Assembly: GCF_001659605.2 (NCBI RefSeq)
Contig: NC_035172.2
Span: forward strand, 16,245,051 to 16,309,050
From: Manihot esculenta
Lineage: Eukaryota; Streptophyta; Magnoliopsida; Malpighiales; Euphorbiaceae
DNA: 64,000 nucleotides
Reading direction: 5' to 3'
Position numbers and translations under genes: made by a program
The notes under the pieces: generated by a model
The model's input: only the letters and a program-made list of their open reading frames with translations
The model's database searches: none
Told to the model about the DNA's origin: nothing
Shown here: positions 23,310-33,988 of the stretch, piece by piece
Layout: every line of letters starts with the position of its first letter
Position numbering within the stretch: the first letter of the stretch is position 1

Positions 23310-23324
23310 TTCTCCCCCCTTAAG
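23310..23324 (-). promoter_or_regulatory. Polypurine tract of A
   Basis: On the minus strand the bases just before the 3' LTR are purines (AAGGGGGGAGAA), the usual primer for plus-strand DNA synthesis. Confidence 0.75.
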
Positions 23325-23416
23325 AACATTCGTCCCCGAATGTTCCTCAACTAGCACATAGCATGGCATACACATATCATACATACACAGCACATAAAAC
23401 ACACAAGGAACTAACC

Positions 23417-23696
23417 TCAGAAAAGATAAGGGTATTGCTGGAGCATAGACTCCCGTGTCTCCCAAGTGCACTCTTCCATATTGTGGTGGTTCCACAGGAC
23501 TTTCACCATCGGGATTTCCTTGTTTCTCAGCTTTCTAATCTGGGTGTCTACGATCCGTACTGGCTGCTCAACATAGGTGAGATCTTCTTGGATCTCCACA
23601 TCAGGCTCACTAAGAACCTTGCCCGGATCTGACACAAACTTTCTTAACATGGAAACGTGGAAAACCGGATGGATTCTTGCCATTGAAGCAGGCAAG
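23417..23696 (-). pseudogene. Chromodomain end of A gag-pol (cut off by solo LTR G)
   Basis: This frame holds the end of integrase: the [12 protein letters not shown] box, then a chromodomain-like segment with [15 protein letters not shown] and the terminal MLQQYPYLF. It matches the end of the intact protein of element C apart from a few substitutions. Chromodomains of this clade are thought to steer integration towards H3K9-methylated chromatin. The frame is separated from the rest of integrase by solo LTR G. Confidence 0.85.
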
Positions 23697-23701
23697 TATA
23701 G
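23697..23701. repeat. TSD of solo LTR G, left copy (TATAG)
   Basis: Pairs with TCTAG at 26000-26004, with one mismatch. The right copy agrees better with what the intact coding sequence requires. Confidence 0.7.
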
Positions 23702-24036
23702 TGTAATACCCGGCTAGACTCCGGTATCGGAATTCCTACCGTCCGGTGGAATCTCGGATGTCGGAGACCTCTAGAAGGGTAAAACCATGTTTTCATGAAA
23801 TGTTTTAATGTTTTTGATGATTTTAAGTAAAGAGGAATTGAGTTTTTGAATAAAAACACCCTTGGAGGAAACTCCGGTTCGGCCGCCGAACATGCATGCA
23901 CTTCGGGAGTGCTTTAGGCCCCCGAAGGCATAAGTGAGGAAAGTCCAGGTTCGGCCGCCGAACCTCAAGTTCGGCCACCGAACATGGCATGCATGCGGAG
24001 GCACTTTCGGCCCCCGAACGTGGCCTGGCCAGCCAC

Positions 24037-24043
24037 TATAAAA
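24037..24043 (+). promoter_or_regulatory. TATA box of solo LTR G
   Basis: CACTATAAAAGGG lies 335 bases from the U3 end. It would direct transcription rightwards, antisense to the gag-pol of A. Confidence 0.65.
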
Positions 24044-24936
24044 GGGTCCCTTAGCCGAAAACGGGCGAGCTTTTCCCCATTTTCGACCAAGGTGAGTCTT
24101 TCCGCCATTCCTGACCATCCTTGAGTTCTTTCCTACAAATCTTTCATGATTTTCACAAGTTTTCATCTTGTTTTGAAGATTTCCAAGTTTTGAGCAAGTT
24201 TTGGAGTTTTGAGGTTCAAGAACTCAAAATCTCCCACCTCCGAGTTTAGGACGTCTCTCTCTCGATCTTCAAGAGGTAAGAGCCGATCTTAAGCTCATTT
24301 CATGTTAAAGTAAGTTTTATGCAAGATCTATGGGGTAGAATGCATGTTTAGCTCATAGTTAGGTTTTTGAGTTAATGTTATGTTTTGAGCAATGTATGTT
24401 GGATTTGTGTAGTTGTTGTGTGTTGTAGTTGGGGTTTAAGTTAGTTTGAAGCCCCTAGGAGCCAATGTATGTATATTTGCATAATTTGAATGAGTTATAT
24501 GCATGTTGAAAGAGTTGGGAGGCAAATGTACATAAGGGAGCCAAGTTTCTGCCCTTTGGCAGAAACCAGGTTCGGCAGCCGAAGGAACTTTCGGCCGCCG
24601 AACGTGCTTGTGGAGGCAGCCTTCGGCTGTCGAAACTTGCCCCCGAAAGGAGACTTTCGTCTCTGTCTGGCACTTTCGGCCGCCGAAGGTGCCGCCGAAC
24701 ATGCATGAGTTTTGCCTCTGTCTGGGAGTTTCGGCCGCCGAAGGTGCCGCCGAACCTGCCTGACTTTCGGCTCTGGAGGGACTTTCGACCGCTGAACCTG
24801 CCGCCGAAAGTGCCCTGTCCAGCCTTTCTTTGCATGTTTTGCATGGATGTTTTGAGGTGTTTTAGGGGGTTTTTGGGGGATGTTTCTAGAGTTATGTTCT
24901 AGTTGTTTGGTCCCTCATTTGAGTCCACCTGTGTAG

Positions 24937-25007
24937 GTTCGGACCCGAGGAACCGAGGACCCCAGCAGTGAGTCAGCTGCTTCAGTCAGTGTCAGAGCTA
25001 GCCAGAG
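24937..25007 (+). other. Exon-like block in the LTR leader (shown in G)
   Basis: A 71-base block is preceded by a pyrimidine-containing CCACCTGTGTAG and followed by GTGAGTAG, a good match to plant 3' and 5' splice sites. The block and its borders (CTCACCTCTGGC on the opposite strand) are among the best conserved parts of the LTRs of A, C, F and G and are recognisable in B. It lies downstream of the TATA box and two further candidate donor sites, so it may be an exon of a spliced leader. Splicing is inferred, not shown. Confidence 0.4.
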
Positions 25008-26004
25008 GTGAGTAGAATAAACTCTTATGTTTTAAAGCAAATAAATTATACAGTTGAGCATGTTCATGCATCATGAATGCCATGTGATGAATTAGGTTGT
25101 TTGCATTAGACTCCACGAATATGTTGCATTGCATTTATGATGTTGATGTGGATTGGTTATTGGATGACCCTTTAGTCCTCATATGATATGATGATGCTAC
25201 GGCATGAGATGGTATGGAAGTCCAGGTTGTACCCATTCTACGTCCCTGGCACTATGTAAGAGAAAGTCCAGGTTGTACCCATTCTACGTCCCTGGCACAT
25301 TGGTATGCATGATATGTTATGCTAAGAGAAAGACCGGTTGTACCCATTCTACGTCCCGGCACTTTGGAATGTAGAGGACTATTGGTGACAATACCATCCG
25401 AGATGTGATTAGTTGTGATGTGTTGCATTACATGATGGCATGAGCTTTTTAAATATTGTTTTCTACTATTCTGCTCACTGGGCTCTTGTAGCTCACCCCT
25501 TTTCCCTAATCCCCCAGGATTGCAGGTACGGGCTAGACAGAGAAGTCAAGAAGAGTAAAGTCATATGTATGTAATAGTTAGAATGTGGACATGATAAATT
25601 GTATAATGATGTTTAGATGTGTAATGTAATGATATTGAGGTTTAGAAGTGTGCTTGACCATAGTTATTGTAATCCCTTTTTTATTACATGATCCTAGATG
25701 TATATTGAAGACTATGTTTAGCCAACTCAACACATGTTATGCCACCCATTGGGGGCATTGAGGAGATCCCACAGAGGGGGTCAAGATATGATTATGTATA
25801 TGTTCAGTGCATGCACAGGTTGAGTTTGGCGTATGATAGAATGTATGAAAGAAAAGTTTTAATTTTTATGTATGTTTGTTGATCATGTATGGGATTAAAC
25901 AGGTTTTCAGGATGCATGTTAGGCTTGCTACGGGTCCCGGCGGCCTTAAGTCGACCCGGATCCTAGCGCCGGTAGCGGTCCGATTTTCGGGTCGTTACAT
26001 CTAG

Positions 26005-26757
26005 CTTGTACGACACATTCCCAATCTTCTGTAAGATTTCAAAGGGTCCGATGTATCGTGGGGCTAGTTTACCTTTCTTCCCAAAGCGAACCACTCCTTT
26101 CATTGGAGACACCTTGAGCAATACCAGGTCTCCCTCCTGAAACTCTACCTGCCTTCTGCGGATGTCTGCATAACTCTTCTGTCTGCTTGCAGCAGTCTTG
26201 ATCCTTTCTCTGATTATGGGTACCACCCTACTGGTGATTTCTACTAGCTAAGGCCCTGCTAAGGCCTTTTCTCCAACCTCTTCCCAGCAAACAGGTGATC
26301 TGCACTTCCTCCCATACAAAGCTTCATATGGAGCCATCCCAATGGTAGCATGATGACTGTTATTGTAGGCAAACTCCACCAAAGGTAGATGCTGCCTCCA
26401 AGAACCGCCAAAGTCCAGCACACACATTCTGAGCATATCCTCTATGGTCTGGATGGTCCTTTCTGATTGTCCGTCCGTCTGTGGATGGAAAGCAGTGCTA
26501 AAATCCAACCTGGTACCCATGGCATTCTGCAGACTCCGCCAAAACTTGGAGGTGAACTGGGGCCCTCTATCAGACACTATTGAAACAGGAACCCCATGTA
26601 GTCTGACAATCTCATCAACATACACCTGTGCCAACTTGTCCACATAATAGCCACTCCTGACAGGGATGAAGTGAGCAGATTTGGTGAGTCTGTCCACAAT
26701 CACCCATATGGAGTCCAATCTGTTGGACGTTGCCGGTAACCCCACTACGAAGTCCAT
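26005..26757 (-). pseudogene. Integrase core part of A gag-pol (stop codon, cut by G)
   Basis: The piece covers the integrase catalytic core. It starts at MDFVVGLP with the first Asp, has SDRGPQF with the second, and GQSERTIQ with the Glu. It runs on to the [16 protein letters not shown] region, where solo LTR G interrupts it. A stop at 26248-26250 replaces the Glu codon found in element C (a G-to-T change). Otherwise the protein is close to that of C. The frame downstream of the stop (25963-26226) still encodes [19 protein letters not shown]. Confidence 0.85.
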
Positions 26758-26775
26758 AGCTATATTCTCCCATTT

Positions 26776-29718
26776 TCACTCTGGAATAGGTAGCGGGTTA
26801 AGCATTCTAGCCGGCTTCTGATGTTCCAGCTTCACCCTCTGACACACTTCGCAGGTTGACACAAACTGTGCCACTTCTTTCTTCATAGCTGGCCACCAAT
26901 AAACCTTCTTCAGATCTTGATACATCTTGGTGGCTCCGGGGTGAATGCTGTATCTTGCATTATGAGCCTCCCTCATAATGTCTCCTTTTAGCCCTATGTC
27001 ATCTGGTACACACAATCGACTCCCATAGCGGAGGATCCCCTTACTGTCAAATCTGAACTCACTGTCCTTGCCTGACTGAACAGTCCTGGCAATCTTTACT
27101 AACTCTGGGTCCTCATGCTGTTTCTGAGCCACTTGCTTCAGAAACACAGGTGTCACTCTCATCTGGGCCACTAAAGCACCTGTACCAGACAACTCCAACT
27201 GTAGACCTACATCAACGAGCTTGTAAAACTCCTTCACCACTGGTCTCCTCTCTGCCGTGATGTGGGATAGACTGCCTAGTGACTTCCGGCTTAGGGCGTC
27301 TGCTACAACATTTGCCTTACCCGGATGATACTTAATCTTGCAATCGTAATCACTCAGCAGCTCTACCCATCTCCTCTGTCTCAAATTCAGATCTCTTTGA
27401 CTCAGGATGTACTGCAGGCTCTTATGATCCGTGAAGATCTCACATTTTACCCCATAGAGGTAGTGCCTCCACATCTTGAGTGCAAAGATTACTGTTGCCA
27501 TCTCTAGGTCATGTGTGGGGTAATTCAACTCGTGCTTCTTCAGCTGTCTAGAAGCATAAGCAATCACCTTCTCATTCTGCATCAGTACACAACCTAGTCC
27601 CACACGGGACGCATCACAAAAGACTGTAAAATCCTCATCACTAGATGGCAGAGCTAACACTGGTGTTGAAGTCAACCTCTTCTTAAGCTCTTCAAAACTC
27701 TCTTTGCACTGGTCGGTCCACACAAGCTTTTGATTCTTCCTGGTTAACCTGGTCAGAGGAGCTGCAATCTTTGAGAAGTCCTGAACGAACCTCCTGTAGT
27801 AACCTGCCAAACCCAAGAAACTCCTGATTTCTGTCACTGAAGTGGGTCTAGGCCAGTTAGCTACAGCTTCTATCTTCTTGGGGTCCACCTCTATTCCATT
27901 TTCTGACACCACATGTCCCAAGAATGAAATGCTCCTCAGCCAGAACTCACACTTAGAGAACTTGGCATACAAGCCGTGTTCCCTCAAGGTCTGCAGAACC
28001 AACCTCAGATGATGGGCATGCTCCTCTGCATTCCTGGAATACACTAAGATATCATCTATGAAGACAATAACAAAGTGATCCAGGTATTGGCTAAACACTC
28101 TATTCATGAGATCCATGAATGCTGCAGGGGCATTGGTTAACCTGAACGTCATTACAAGGAACTCAAAATGCCCATATCTGGTCCTGAAAGCTGTCTTTGG
28201 CACATCTTCTTCTCTGATCCTCAGCTGATGATACCCAGATCTCAGATCTATTTTGGAGAAACAACCCGCTCCTGCTAGCTGGTCGAATAGATCGTCGATC
28301 CTTGGCAATGGGTACTTATTCTTGGTAGTGACTTTGTTCAACTGCCTGTAGTCGATACAAAGTCTAAGGGATCCATCTTTCTTTCTCACAAACAAGACTG
28401 GTGCACCCCAAGGTGAGGTGCTCGGTCGGATGAAGCCCTTTTCTACCAGCTCTTGCAACTGTTCTTTCAATTCCTTCAACTCAGCTGGAGCCATCCTGTA
28501 GGGAGGGATAGAGATCGGTCGGATTCCAGGCATCAATTCTATCTCGAACTCTATCTCCCTAGCAGGTGGTAAACCTGGCAGCTCGTCTGGGAAGACGTCT
28601 AGAAACTCTCTAACCACTGGCACCGATGCGGGCTCTCTAACCTGACTGCTAAGCTCTCTCACATGAGCCAAATACCCCTGACATCCCTTCCAAAGCAACC
28701 TACGAGCCTGAAGAGCTGATATCAGACCTCTAGGTGTACCCCTCCTGTCTCCCCTGAAGACAACCTCTAACCCATCCTGACCTCTGAACCTAACTACCTT
28801 GTCCCTGCAGTCCAAGGTAGCACCATGGGTAGATAACCAGTCCATCCCTAGAATGACGTCAAAATCTATCAAGTCTAGAACCAAAAGGTCGGCGGAAAGG
28901 CATCTTCCCTCAACAAAGACTGGACTGCACTGGCAGACTGACTCTGCCACTGATGGATCACACTTGGGTCCACTGACCCAGAGAGGACACTCTAACCCAG
29001 AGATCATCAACCCCAACCTCTCAACGGCTCTCGGAGCAATAAAAGAATGAGATGCACCAGGGTCCATCAAGGCATACACATCTGAACAACCAATGACTAA
29101 GTTACATGCCACCACGGTGTTAGATGCATCTGCCTCCTGCTGAGTCATGGTGAAGATCCGTGCTGGAGCTGATGGACCTTCACCTCTGAAACCCGCTGAA
29201 GAAGAGGCTGCTCCTCTTCCTCTACCTCTGCCACTGGCCTGAGTTGTGGCTGGAGCTGCTGGCTGCGCTACACTACCTGAAGCTGTCTGCTGGGACTGTG
29301 CTCCAAAAGCTGCCCTAGGACACTCCCGAGCCATGTGTCCCTCTTGCCCGCATCTGAAGCAGGCTGCTGTCCCAGCCCAGCAAACTCCCTTGTGTGGCCT
29401 ACCACACTTTGCACAAACTGCATTATCCGCACCAGAGCTTGAGCCACTTCCTAGTCCCAGACTAGACTTGACCTTGTTCCAAAACTTGTTCTTCTTTGGC
29501 TTCTTAGTGGTACTGCTCCACCTCTTGCTGCCTGAAGCTGCTGCACTGAAAGAAGAAGAGCCTGGGGTCTTAGAACCAGAAGGCTGTGCCACTGACTGCT
29601 TAACTGTCCCTTGAATGATGGCACTGGCCTCCATTTTCCGGGCCATATCCACTATGGCATGGAAGCTCTCCCTATCTGCTGACTGGATCAAGGAGGAATA
29701 CCTGGAGTGGAGTTTCAT
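26776..29718 (-). pseudogene. gag C-terminus, protease, RT, RNase H and integrase HHCC part of A
   Basis: This 980-residue open stretch contains, in order: a CCHC zinc knuckle ([14 protein letters not shown]); the aspartic protease site in [10 protein letters not shown]; the RT core with [10 protein letters not shown]; RNase H with [10 protein letters not shown] and TDHKSL; and the integrase zinc-binding region with H-x6-H and CEVCQR. It ends at 26776-26778, where the Trp codon of the intact relative has become TGA. The protease motif has DPG where most retroelements have DSG or DTG. Element C shares this, so it is a family trait, not a defect. The RT GLTNAPA motif reads RLTNAPA here, a probable damaging change. 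Confidence 0.88.
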
Positions 29719-30702
29719 GATATACCTCCTTGACCTTTTCTAGTCTGAGTCAAGATTTTGCCCTGCAAATGGCAACAGCTCCAAGAATCTGTCCGTGAAC
29801 TCATCTATACTCATATCATCCGTCTGCCTCAACTGTTCAAACTCTATCATCTTTAATTCCCTTGAGCTGTCAGGGAAAGCCCATCCTGCAAACTCGTTTG
29901 CAAACTCTTCCCAAGACATGCTGTCCACCCTTGGGTTCACATAATTCTTGAACCACTCTTGTGCCTTCTTGCACTTAAGTGTGAACCCAGCCATCTGAAT
30001 GGCTCTACTATCATCAGCCCCAATCTCATCTGTGATCACCTTGACCCTCTCAAGATACACAAACGGGTCATCCCCTTTCTCATACTGAGCACCCAGCTTC
30101 ATGTAGTCGGTCATCTTGACCTTGCTCCCACCAGATGAGCTAGGCTTCGGTACTGGGTTTTCTGGAACTGTGGGTTCTGCTGGTGGAGGAGGAGGTGCAG
30201 CATCCCCCGGGGTAGGGTTTGCCGGATTTGGATAGTAAGGTGGAGGTGGATACATTGGGTACTATGAGTATGGTGGATAATAAGGTGGGTATGGCATCTG
30301 TGTGGGATAAGGGCTAAAGCTATGGTAATCCGATGTGCCTCCCATCGAATACCCAGGGTTTTGTGAGAAGGGTGGGTAGTAAGGTGGCTGAACAAATCCC
30401 GAGGCCTGAGTGCCTCCTTGGGACTCTCCCATTCCTTCTTCTGACATGCTAACTCCCAAACTGCCATCCCTCCTCTGCTCTACATCTATATCATCCCCCA
30501 TGTCCTCTGACATTCCTCCCTTAACTGTTCCCCTCACTGATCTGCTTCTACCCAGATCCAAAGACCTTCTAGGGTCTCTTACTGCTCTTTCTCTGCTAGA
30601 CCTGCTTGACATTGCCCTAGGCAATGCAGGAGGACGGGCGCTCGTGCCCTCGTCCTGAGGTGGCACTCCAGTCAATCGTGCAGATCGACGAGTTCCTCTC
30701 AT
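29719..30702 (-). pseudogene. gag N-terminal part of A, two nonsense codons
   Basis: The start is the [13 protein letters not shown] at 30700-30702, conserved in A, B and C. Longer frames reaching 30771 only read through the leader. The product is a retroviral-type gag: an Arg/Ser-rich head, a Pro/Tyr-rich linker (PPYYPP repeats) and a capsid-like domain with [20 protein letters not shown] codons at 30262-30264 and 29740-29742 both replace CAG (Gln) codons that are intact in element C. Both are C-to-T changes in a CAG context, as expected from deamination of methylated cytosine. Confidence 0.85.
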
Positions 30703-30950
30703 CCTATTTTCTGAAAAACAATGCACATAACAAGCAAACATTAGCATCATATGGTTCATGTGGGCACACATGAACCCTCATCACATACATCACATATCAT
30801 TAATGCACATGCATATAATCATGGCATTTCACATCATCAAACAAGACAGGACTCCACATCCTATCCTAGTGGACATGATCTTCCTATTGTGCTTGACCTT
30901 CTATAACTTCTATGAGCCCGACACTCTAGGTCCGACCATATGAACCTAGG

Positions 30951-30962
30951 GCTCTGATACTA
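30951..30962 (-). promoter_or_regulatory. Primer binding site of A, one mismatch
   Basis: The minus strand reads TAGTATCAGAGC where C and B have TGGTATCAGAGC, the complement of the 3' end of initiator tRNA-Met. It sits three bases from the LTR, as in C. Confidence 0.85.
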
Positions 30963-30965
30963 TTC

Positions 30966-31189
30966 TGTAACGACCCGAAAATCAGACCGCTACCGGCGCT
31001 AGGATCCAGATCGGCTTAAGGCCGCCGGGACCCGTAGCAAGCCTGACATACATCCTGTGAACCTGTTTAATCCCATACATGATCAACAATATACATAAAA
31101 ATTAAAACTTTTCTTTCATCATTTCCTCATACACCAACTCAACCTGTACATGCACTGAACATAAACATAACTATAAACATTGATCCCTC
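30966..31189 (-). repeat. 5' LTR of A, first part
   Basis: It aligns base for base with 21022-21245 of the left LTR. It is cut after CCCTC by element B and continues at 57045. Confidence 0.92.
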
Positions 31190-31190
31190 A
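31186..31190. repeat. TSD of element B, left copy (CCTCA), imperfect
   Basis: The right copy is CCTCT (57045-57049). Three extra bases (ATC) lie between this copy and the first TG of B. Confidence 0.6.
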
Positions 31191-31193
31191 ATC

Positions 31194-31710
31194 TGTAATG
31201 ACCCGGAAACCGGTACCCCTCTGTAACGGCCCGAACCATCACTGGCACTAGGATCCAGATCGGCTTAAGGCCGCCGGGACCCGTAGTCAGCCAACTATAC
31301 TCTCTGTGTACCTGATAAATCCCATTCATAATATAAAACAATACTCACAATCCTGTTTTACGTTTCTTGATGAGAAATGTGTGAGTTAGGCTTAATGTAT
31401 GGCTTCGATGAGATACCAGTGGGATGTGTTACAGATTGTGTTAATCCCTGGACCACAGCAGATAGTAGTCCCTGGTACAGGCCCTGAGGGCCATTTCAGA
31501 TTGACATTTCTGAGTAGCAGTGGTTAAGCCTACAGAGTTTTACAGGATTGTGAGTATTGTTTTATATTATGAATGGGATTTATCAGGTACACAGAGAGTA
31601 TAGTTGGCTGACTACGGGTCCCGGCGGCCTTAAGCCGATCTGGATCCTAGTGCCAGTGATGGTTCGGGCCGTTACAGAGGGGTACCGGTTTCCGGTTCAT
31701 TACAGATAGT
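31194..31710. repeat. LTR-derived palindrome at the left edge of B
   Basis: 31194-31355 is a forward copy of the first 160 or so bases of the B LTR. About 31352-31704 is a reverse copy of its first 350 or so bases. After the spacer GATAGT comes the real LTR at 31711, again forward. The order is therefore forward-reverse-forward. The first switch occurs at ACAATCCTGT, which exists in the LTR in both orientations and could have mediated it. Confidence 0.85.
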
Positions 31711-33988
31711 TGTAACGACCCGGAAACCGGTACCCCTCAGTAACGGTCCGAACCATCACTGGCACTAGGATCCAGATCGGCTTAAGGCCGCCGGGACCCG
31801 TAGTCAGCCAACTATACTCTCTGTGTACCTGATAAATCCCATTCATAATACAAAACAATACTCACAATCCTGTAAAACTCTGTAGGCTTAACCACTGCTA
31901 CTCAGATATGTCAATCTGAAATGGCCCTCAGGGCCTGTACCAGGGACTACTATCTGCTGTGGTCCAGGGATTAACACAATCTGTAACACATCCCACTGGT
32001 ATCTCATCGAAGCCATACATTAAGCCTAACTCACACATTTCTCATCAAGAAACGTAAAACAGGATTGTGTACAAGGGATGAATCATACATCACACTATAG
32101 CAGTGACACTAGGGAAAGCATAAGTCTATCCAGTATATGACAGTACATATCTATCTATTACATTACAACTAATCTTTCAATTACATCATGTCCACTATCC
32201 TATTACAACATACATTCATGCATAACTGTCCTCTGTACTCTTGCTGCCTTTAACTTCTCCTAGCTATCTCAGAACCTGCAAAACTGGGGTCAAGGGAGTG
32301 GGATGAGCTCTAGAGCCCAGTGAGGAGGAACAATAAAAACAGTTCATTCATTACATGCTCTCATGAAATGCATCACATCACAAACATATCATCTCAAGGA
32401 TGAACTTGTCACCATAGCCCTCTACATACATAATAGTATGTCCAACTGTGCCAGGGGCGATTAGGCCTCACCTGGACTACTCTGAAGTAACTCATATCAT
32501 AACATGTCCAACTATGCCAGGGGCGATTAGGCCTCACCTTGACTGCTCTGAGCTCTGATCTGACAGCCCAGCTGTCTCACTCATAGTACCAGGAGCGACC
32601 TGGACTAACCAGGGGCGACCTGGTATGGCTATCTCATGCCACAACTCTGTATCTGTGCTCTATCAAGGGCTAAGGATCATCCAACATTCATCCACACAAA
32701 TATCAGCTTATGCAATGCAGCATATTCGTGGAATCTAATGCAATACAACCTAATACATAACATGGCATTTTATGATGCATGGATCATGCTAGATTCGTGT
32801 CATTTCTGAATGTAAAATAGTATAGTTAGTTCCACTCACCTGTAGCCTCTACTTGGCTACCTCTGGGCTACCTCTAACTCTGAGACCGCTACGACTGCTA
32901 ACCTCTGCAGTTCCTCGGGTCCAATCCTACAATGGAGGATGTAAATGAGGCACCACACATACTCTATGCCACTGATAAAACAAGTCCCCAAAACCCTTCT
33001 AGAACACCTCAAAACATGCAGGCAAAACAAGCAAAGGAAGGCTGGACAGGGCACCTTCGGCAGCACCTTCGGCGGCCGAATGTCTCCTCCAGAGACGAAA
33101 GTCAGGCATGTTCGGCGGCCTAACTTGGACTTTCGGCGGCCGAACCTGAGTTCATCCAGAACTCAGCTTCAAGCTTCAACCAGCCTCCCAACTCTTTCCA
33201 TACTCCCCAAAGCATGCATTCATCCTCTCAAACGATGCATATACTCATGTACATGCTTCAAGGGGTCCATAACTAACTTAAAACCCCAACAAAACAACAA
33301 ACATAACACATACACATACTTACACCATTAACTCATCAAAACTAACCTAAGCATGCAACTCGACATAAACTCCCATACCCTCTGTAAAAAGCTGTTAAAC
33401 CTCATTAAAACAAATCTAAAAACTTCCCTTACCTCCTGAAATCAGAAGAGGAACAACCACACTCAGCAAAACCTCCTCCAAAGCTTCCACACCTCAAAAC
33501 CTCACTTTTCTCTCAAACACATTCAAACTCACTGAAAACACGACCAACCCTCTGCCTAAGCTGATAAAAGCTTGCAGATGAGTCAAGGGAGACGTGGCCA
33601 AACCTCTGGTCATGATCTGGAGGTGAACACCTGGCCAAACCACGGACTGAGGAGTGTGCACAACTAACCGACCACCTCAGCTTCGGCTGCCGAAACTGCA
33701 TGCAAAACCATGCAACTTTCGGGGGCCGAACATAACCTTCGGGGGCCGAACATTGGGCACTTTCGGCGGCCGAACTTACCATTCGGGGGCCGAACATGAC
33801 AGAAACTCCTTTGGCTAATTCTCCACAAAACTTAACTCTTTTCTTAAACAAATCCTGAAAAATACTTACACCCATCAGTCTTAAAAATCGTTTAGAAAAC
33901 CTTCACTCTACCCTTCTAGACACCTCTGACATCCTTGAATTCCACCGGACGGTAGGAATTCTGATGCCTGATTTAGCCGGGTATTACA
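31711..33988 (-). repeat. LTR 1 of B
   Basis: 2278 bases, TGTAACGACCCGG to GGGTATTACA. Palindrome clusters lie at 33053-33148 and 33680-33802 and a tandem repeat at 32449-32640 (CCAGGGGCGATTAGGCCTCA units). Unlike A, C, F and G, I find no clean TATA box at the expected U3 place; the nearest is CTTTTATCAG. It differs from LTR 3 at only a handful of positions. Confidence 0.9.

Larger units (their letters stand above)
23702..25999 (+). mobile_element. Solo LTR G inserted in A integrase, opposite orientation
   Basis: It starts TGTAATACCCGGC and ends GGGTCGTTACA, the reverse complement of the A and C LTR format, and is about 2298 bases long with no internal region. Its promoter therefore points right. 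A TATA box (24037-24043) follows a cluster of palindromes (23877-24025). Consensus-like 5' splice sites lie at 24092 and 24276. A second palindrome cluster is at 24569-24810. It is an inverted partner of the A 3' LTR. It interrupts the coding sequence of A between the GNVSYKLD and LPASM-like segments. Confidence 0.9.
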
